Origin: Tistrella mobilis
Lineage (GTDB): Bacteria > Pseudomonadota > Alphaproteobacteria > Tistrellales > Tistrellaceae
DNA length: 64,000 bases
Reading direction: 5' to 3'
Assembly (NCBI RefSeq): GCF_041468085.1
Contig: NZ_CP121017.1
Location: 248,001-312,000, forward strand
Every line of letters begins with the position of its first letter. The first letter of the stretch is position 1. Below, piece by piece: positions 59,624 to 64,000 of the stretch. A model generated the notes under the pieces. The model was not told where the DNA came from and did not search any database. It saw nothing but the letters and a program-made list of their open reading frames with translations. The translations under genes were made by a program, and so were the position numbers.

Positions 59624-61561
59624 CTAATGGCCGCCTGCGGCCTTCAACCGGCGGTGAAGCGTGGCGCGATGGATGCCGAGCAGACGTGCGGCGGCGCTGA
59701 TATTGCCGCCGGTCCCGGCCAGGGCGCGGAAGACCGCGTCATCGGTGAGGGCACGCAGTGAGGCGGGGGCGGCCGGCGCAGCTGCCGGAGCGGCCGGAGA
59801 GGATGGTGCGGGCGAGGGTGGGGCGGCCTCGGCTGCTGCTTCGGCCTCTCCCAGGATTTCCTGCGGCAGGTCGGTCGCCTCGATGACCGCCCCGTCATCC
59901 GCCAGGGCGACCAGCGTGCGCAACAGGTTGGCGAGTTCCCTCAGATTGCCGGGCCAGCGGTGGCCGATCAGCCTTTGGCGCGCCTCGTCCGACAGCCGGA
60001 TGGCCCGTGCGGCGGCGCCGGTGGCGGCGAAGACGGCATCCACGATCCCATCCAGCGGCTGACGGTCGCGCAGCGGCGTCAGGGTCACCGACAGGTGATT
60101 CAGCCGGTAATAGAGGTCGCTGCGGAAGCGCCCTTCGGCCACGGCTGTCTTCAGGTCCTGATGGGTGGCGGCGACCAGTCGGAAATCGACCTTGACCGGC
60201 TTGCCGGCGCCGAGCGGCAGGACCTCGCCATCCTGAAGCACCCTGAGCAGCCGCGCTTGCAGGCCGAGCGGCATGTCGCCGATCTCGTCCAGGAACAGGA
60301 TCCCCCCTTCGGCCTGGCGGATGCGGCCGGTAGAGCCACGCTTTCGGGCCCCGGTGAAGGCGCCGTCCTCGTAGCCGAAAAGTTCGCTTTCAAGCAGGCC
60401 TTCCGGGATGGCGGCGCAGTTGACGGCGACCAGCGGCCGGCCGGCGAGGCTGGAGCGGCTGTGCAGCGCCCGCACGAACACCTCTTTGCCGGTGCCCGTT
60501 TCCCCCTGCAACAGCACCGGAATATCGGCATCGGTGGCGCGCACCGCGCGGGCGAGCAGGGCATCGGTGGCCAGGTCCCAGACCATGCCGCCGCGGATGG
60601 TCACCGCCTGCGCTTCGGCGACGGGGGCCGGGGCCGGGCGGCGGCGGGGCACCGCCGGGGCGGGGCGCGAGACGCGCAGATGCATCGGCACACCACCGGC
60701 ACGGGTGTGCAGAAGCCGGGCTTCGCCGGTCATCGTTCCGTCGAACAGGGCTTCCCAGTCGGTTTCGCCGATCGTGGAGGCATCGACGCCGAGCAGGCCG
60801 AGGGCGATGCGGTTGGCCGCGGTCAGCCGCCCGTCGCGAAAGGCCAGCAGCCCCTCATGCGGGGTGCCGAGCCACGAGGGATGGGAGTGCAGCCGCACCA
60901 GCAGATCGGCGCCGTCGCTCTCGGCGGCCTGCATCGCCCAGCGATGCTCCAGATTGGCGACCGCCAGCCGGATCAGGGTCCGGGCATGGGTCTGCGGCCG
61001 GCGGGCATCGGCCGACAGGTCGAACAGCCCGGCGATCCGCCCGGACGGATCGAAGACCGGCATGGCCGTGCAGACCAGAAAACGGTTTTCGTCCAGGTAA
61101 TGCTCTGCCCCGTCGACCTCGACCAGGCCGCCTTCGGCCAGCGCCGTGCCGACCGCATTGGTGCCTTCATGTTCTTCCGACCAGCAGGCGCCCGGCTGCA
61201 GGAACACCCGGCGGGCCCGGCCGGCAAAACCGTCATCACCCCGGGCATCCAGGATCAGGCCGCGGGAATCGGTCAGGATCGCCACGCCACGCGCATCTGC
61301 CATGGCATGGGCCAGCAGATCGAGTTCCGGCGTCGCGAGCCGCAGCAGATCGTGATTGCGCTCGCGCTGGCGGCGGAGGGCTGCCAGGCCGAGCGGATCC
61401 TGCCGCGCCGGCCGGTTCATCGCCAGCCCGCGTGAGGCACAACGTTGCCAGGACCGGCCGATCACCTCGGGCACGGATCCGTCAGGCAGGTGGCCGGCAT
61501 CGCGGAACTGACCGCGGACGCCGGTAAGCGTCTGCATCTGCAGCCCGGACTGCTGGGACAT
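59624..61561 (-). CDS. Sigma-54-dependent activator, AcoR-like (GAF-AAA-Fis)
   Basis: 645 residues. N-terminal V4R/GAF-type sensor ([60 protein letters not shown]), a PAS-like middle, then the AAA domain: Walker [21 protein letters not shown], the sigma-54 contact loop [19 protein letters not shown], and Walker [21 protein letters not shown]. The C-terminal Fis helix-turn-helix is [20 protein letters not shown]. AcoR-like regulators respond to acetoin, alcohols or aldehydes. It is divergent from adhP, with palindromes and a -24/-12 promoter between. GGGGAG precedes the chosen ATG. Confidence 0.92.
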   Translation of the reverse strand: MSQQSGLQMQTLTGVRGQFRDAGHLPDGSVPEVIGRSWQRCASRGLAMNRPARQDPLGLAALRRQRERNHDLLRLATPELDLLAHAMADARGVAILTDSRGLILDARGDDGFAGRARRVFLQPGACWSEEHEGTNAVGTALAEGGLVEVDGAEHYLDENRFLVCTAMPVFDPSGRIAGLFDLSADARRPQTHARTLIRLAVANLEHRWAMQAAESDGADLLVRLHSHPSWLGTPHEGLLAFRDGRLTAANRIALGLLGVDASTIGETDWEALFDGTMTGEARLLHTRAGGVPMHLRVSRPAPAVPRRRPAPAPVAEAQAVTIRGGMVWDLATDALLARAVRATDADIPVLLQGETGTGKEVFVRALHSRSSLAGRPLVAVNCAAIPEGLLESELFGYEDGAFTGARKRGSTGRIRQAEGGILFLDEIGDMPLGLQARLLRVLQDGEVLPLGAGKPVKVDFRLVAATHQDLKTAVAEGRFRSDLYYRLNHLSVTLTPLRDRQPLDGIVDAVFAATGAAARAIRLSDEARQRLIGHRWPGNLRELANLLRTLVALADDGAVIEATDLPQEILGEAEAAAEAAPPSPAPSSPAAPAAAPAAPASLRALTDDAVFRALAGTGGNISAAARLLGIHRATLHRRLKAAGGH

Positions 61562-61773
61562 CCGGTCGTTCTCCCCGCGGCGCCCCTTGATGTTCATCGA
61601 CCGTTGGTTATGACGGTGGCCGTCATCACCCCGGTCCCGGTTGCGGCGGCGGGCGCCTGCCTTGCTGCAACACTATTCTTTCAGAATGCCCCGGTGGCGG
61701 CAGTTGTGCAAGGGATGCAAGGGTTTGCGCATCAGCCCGGCCGGGCGGTGGCGAAGACGTGCTGCGGCCTTTT

Positions 61774-61810
61774 GCGACAGCTGTCGCGCAACTGTCGCGT
61801 CCTGCGACAG
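61774..61810 (+). promoter_or_regulatory. Two palindromic upstream activator sites
   Basis: GCGACAGCTGTCGC (61774-61787) is a perfect 14-base palindrome. CTGTCGC (61792-61798) and GCGACAG (61804-61810) form a second with a 5-base centre. They lie 75-110 bases upstream of the -24/-12 promoter, a normal distance for sigma-54 activator sites, and match the TGTCGC/GCGACA type used by AcoR-like proteins. Confidence 0.75.
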
Positions 61811-61885
61811 GTTGATGGTGACAGCCCGGTGCGCCACAGCCGGCCGGTGCGCCGATCTCGGCGCGTTTCGGTGCGACGCCTCGTC

Positions 61886-61901
61886 TGGCACGGTGTTTGC
61901 T
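61886..61901 (+). promoter_or_regulatory. Sigma-54 promoter (-24/-12) of adhP
   Basis: TGGCACGGTGTTTGCT fits the consensus TGGCAC-G-N4-TTGC(A/T) exactly. Transcription would begin near 61912, leaving a leader of about 318 bases before adhP in which no gene is seen. Confidence 0.8.
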
Positions 61902-62229
61902 GCTTGGTCTTCCGGAATGGTGTCGGGCGTCCCTACCCGCCATTTCCCCCACCGCGTCAGCATATCCCTCGCGGATGCGGTGCTTAACTTGCGGGGGCGG
62001 TGTTCCCGTGCGCCGCCCCCGTCATCGTCTCCGGGAAACCGGATCCGGACACGCCCCGGGGCAGCGGGCGTGCGGTTCCGCCCGGAAGGCGTTATGCTGA
62101 TCGTGTTACGCCACCTGCGCGATCATCTCTCCTTCCAGACCATCCAGAACGAGACCCCCCGACGGCATCATCCGCGCAAGGGGGGCGGACAAACCGTCCG
62201 GACGTCTCACCGATGGAGGAAACGCGAAG

Positions 62230-63261
62230 ATGTCTCTGCCAAACACGATGAAGGCGGCCGTGGTGCGCGCTTTCGGACAGCCGCTGGTCATCGAGGAAGT
62301 CCCCGTGCCGCGCCCCGATCCCGGGCAGGTCCTGATCAGGGTCGTCGCTTCGGGCGTCTGCCACACCGATCTGCATGCCGCCGAGGGCGACTGGCCGGTG
62401 AAGCCCGAGCCTCCGTTCATTCCAGGCCATGAAGGCGTCGGCTATGTCGCGGCGGTGGGTGCCGGCGTGCGGTCGGTGAAGGAAGGCGATCGGGTCGGCG
62501 TGCCCTGGCTGCACACCGCCTGCGGCCATTGCGAGCACTGCATCACCGGCTGGGAAACGCTCTGCGGCGATCAGAAGAACACCGGCTATTCGGTCGATGG
62601 CGGTTTTGCGGATTATGTGATCGCCGATCCGGCCTATGTCGGCCATCTGCCCGAGGCGCTGGGCTTCGAGGCGGCAGCCCCGATCCTCTGTGCCGGCGTG
62701 ACGGTCTATAAGGGCATCAAGGAAACCGAGGCCCGACCCGGCCAGTGGCTGGTGGTTTCCGGGGTTGGCGGCCTTGGTCATCTGGCCGTGCAATACGGCA
62801 AGGCGATGGGGCTGCATGTGGCCGCCGTCGACATCGGTGACGAGAAACTGGCTCTGGCCCGCCGGCTGGGTGCCGATGTGGCGCTGGATGCCCGCGACCC
62901 CGAGGTCGTGCAGAAGATGATCACCGAGACGGAGGGCGGCGCCCATGGCGTGCTGGTCACCGCGGTTTCCGAGAAGGCCTTCGCCCAGGCAGCCGACATG
63001 CTCCGCCGCCGCGGCATCATGGCGCTCTGCGGCCTGCCGCCGGGCACCTTCCCGATCTCGATCTTCAACATGGTGCTGAACCGCCGCACCATCCGCGGTT
63101 CGATCGTCGGCACCCGGGCCGATCTCGCCGAATGCCTCACCTTTGCCGGTGAAGGCAAGGTGGCGGCGACCTATTCGACGGCACGGCTGGAAGACGTCAA
63201 CGACGTGTTCGACCGCATGCGGGCCGGCAAAATCGAAGGCCGGGTCGTGCTGAAGATCTGA
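62230..63261 (+). CDS. adhP: Zinc-dependent alcohol dehydrogenase AdhP
   Basis: 343 residues. Catalytic zinc site in ASGVCHTDLHAAEGDWPVKP and PPFIPGHEGVGYVAAVG; structural zinc in ACGHCEHCITGWETLC. The NAD Rossmann motif is VVSGVGGLGHLAVQYGKAMG, with VAAVDIGDEKLALARRLGAD. Closely matches AdhP/AdhA ethanol dehydrogenases. GGAGG lies upstream of the ATG. Expected to be induced by the divergent sigma-54 activator. A strong hairpin follows the stop. Confidence 0.95.
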   Translation: MSLPNTMKAAVVRAFGQPLVIEEVPVPRPDPGQVLIRVVASGVCHTDLHAAEGDWPVKPEPPFIPGHEGVGYVAAVGAGVRSVKEGDRVGVPWLHTACGHCEHCITGWETLCGDQKNTGYSVDGGFADYVIADPAYVGHLPEALGFEAAAPILCAGVTVYKGIKETEARPGQWLVVSGVGGLGHLAVQYGKAMGLHVAAVDIGDEKLALARRLGADVALDARDPEVVQKMITETEGGAHGVLVTAVSEKAFAQAADMLRRRGIMALCGLPPGTFPISIFNMVLNRRTIRGSIVGTRADLAECLTFAGEGKVAATYSTARLEDVNDVFDRMRAGKIEGRVVLKI

Positions 63262-63277
63262 CAGGCCGTCAGCCCTC

Positions 63278-63308
63278 AAGACCGGTGCCCCGCAAGGGTG
63301 CCGGTCTT
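63278..63308 (+). terminator. Hairpin downstream of adhP
   Basis: AAGACCGG and CCGGTCTT, with inner CCC/GGG, pair around a short loop, 17 bases after the adhP stop. Only a short CTTCA follows, so termination may be inefficient. Confidence 0.6.
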
Positions 63309-63451
63309 CACGATTGTGGCCTTCCGCACCCGGGTCCGCGCGAAAGCGTCGCGGGGCATGGTTGCAGGCTTGCGCTTGAGGTGCACTTGCGACTTATTTG
63401 CGGCCTGGAGCGCCGGCTGGCCGGCCGGCGCCGTCCTTCGCCGCGAGACCC

Positions 63452-64000
63452 ATGTCCGACGACGACCTGACCCGGATCGACCTCAACCTTCTGGTCGTGT
63501 TCTCGGCGCTGATCGAGACCGGCAGCGTGACACGTGCCGCCGAGCGTTTGCGATCCAGCCAGCCTGCTGTCAGCCGCTCGCTGGCGCGGCTGCGGGAGCT
63601 GTTCGATGATCCGCTGCTGATCAAATCCGGCAAGGAGATGGTGCCCACGCCCCGGGCGCTGGCGCTGAAGGGGCCGGTCGCGGCGGCGCTGGGCGACATC
63701 CGGCGGCTGTTCAAGCCGGCCGGCTTCGACCCCGTGACCGATCGCCGGCGCTTCCGGGTATCGTCGACCGATTACGGCGTGCTGTCGGTGCTGGCGCCGG
63801 TGATGGGCGAGCTTGCCGCCACCCCCAATATCGAGATCGCCGTCGACCCTTTGACCGACGACGATCATCAAAAACTGGCGTCGGGCGCGCTCGACATGGT
63901 GATCATCGGCCGCACGCCGGAGCGGCCGGAGCTGTACCGGCGCCGGCTGTTCACCGAGCGCCGTGCCTGTCTGGTGCGCCAGGGCCATCCGATCACCAGC
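63452..64000 (+). CDS. LysR-family regulator, C-terminus beyond the window
   Basis: The first 183 codons are present. The HTH is LNLLVVFSALIETGSVTRAA, ERLRSSQPAVSRSLARLREL, then FDDPLLIKSGKEMVPTPRAL, the LysR pattern of the NodD/LinR-like group. The effector domain begins with RRFRVSSTDYGVLSVLAPVM and continues to the window edge. Target genes are unknown; it points away from adhP. It was read directly from the sequence because it has no stop within the window. Confidence 0.9.
   Translation, partial: MSDDDLTRIDLNLLVVFSALIETGSVTRAAERLRSSQPAVSRSLARLRELFDDPLLIKSGKEMVPTPRALALKGPVAAALGDIRRLFKPAGFDPVTDRRRFRVSSTDYGVLSVLAPVMGELAATPNIEIAVDPLTDDDHQKLASGALDMVIIGRTPERPELYRRRLFTERRACLVRQGHPITS

Noticed and set aside
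1-64000. CRISPR arrays
   Set aside because: No regularly spaced direct repeats were seen by eye; the repeated leaders are single copies before genes.
1-64000. Insertion sequences or transposases
   Set aside because: No transposase-like protein or flanking terminal inverted repeats were recognised; the only recombinase is the tyrosine integrase.

Overview
The window joins two unlike pieces of DNA. Positions 1 to about 36,106 are most of an integrated mobile island; the rest is ordinary chromosome of a very GC-rich bacterium. The chromosomal genes (hut genes with a hutXWV-type uptake system, cbiMNQO behind a cobalamin riboswitch, an AcoR-like sigma-54 activator beside adhP) and the island backbone (strawberry-notch helicase, ArdC, ParB, DUF2493, Toprim protein) point to an alphaproteobacterium. 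A Rhodospirillales/Tistrella-like host is a guess. The island's right end is fixed by a tyrosine integrase (34,464-35,867) beside the orphan 3' end of a tRNA-Leu gene (36,063-36,106). The intact tRNA copy, relaxase and transfer genes must lie left of the window, if they exist.

Island backbone (1-15.5 kb), almost all on the minus strand: ssb (cut by the window edge), a small membrane protein, a DUF2493 protein, a Toprim protein, strawberry-notch helicase/methyltransferase, a KlcA/ArdB-type antirestriction protein, a run of small paralogous orphan proteins, ParB and ArdC. Four of these genes (sno, the antirestriction gene, parB, ardC) are preceded by versions of one structured leader. It has a GA-rich apical loop, and its stem pairs differ between copies while staying paired, so it looks like a shared cis-acting RNA. 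Three intergenic hairpins, two of them good intrinsic terminators, divide the run of small genes.

Island cargo (15.6-34.4 kb) has lower GC and is dense with defence and conflict genes. In order: an SRAP/HMCES protein; a HEPN-zinc-ribbon protein with a possible nuclease partner; an HNH-ABC ATPase fusion; an ABC-three-component system with an HNH effector; a HigBA toxin-antitoxin pair; AbiEi/AbiEii; and an AbiJ-NTD4 protein with an EVDGK-type nuclease. Last comes an eight-gene minus-strand operon (33,945 to 27,286): TIR, nucleotide-binding (NDT-like) protein, PfkB-NDT fusion, TIR-TGT fusion, OGG-like glycosylase, QueC-like enzyme, second TIR protein, SLATT membrane protein. QueC, TGT and OGG are the accessory trio (Cap9/Cap10/Cap11) of type IV CBASS, but no CD-NTase is present. 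TIR proteins and a SLATT membrane effector stand in their place, and one TIR protein starts Met-Gly-Gly-Gly directly after the QueC-like gene. This operon is the best candidate for an undescribed system. Two paralogous small HTH genes (22,894 and 34,113) bracket the 23-34 kb cargo.

Chromosome (36.1-64 kb): a GlxA-type regulator with an isochorismatase-family hydrolase; LysE exporter with AraC regulator; a beta-hydroxyacid dehydrogenase; a transglutaminase-like protein; an Lrp regulator divergent from methionine gamma-lyase; the hut cluster (hutC, hutX-hutW-hutV, a HutH homologue lacking the MIO-forming Ala-Ser-Gly, hutU, hutD); an AlkC/AlkD-like protein; a DUF72 remnant; a ferric-reductase-like flavoprotein; a TetR/cupin pair; an ECF sigma with YCII partner; the riboswitch-controlled cbiMNQO cobalt importer; a sigma-54 activator with palindromic sites and a -24/-12 promoter before adhP; and a LysR gene cut by the right edge.
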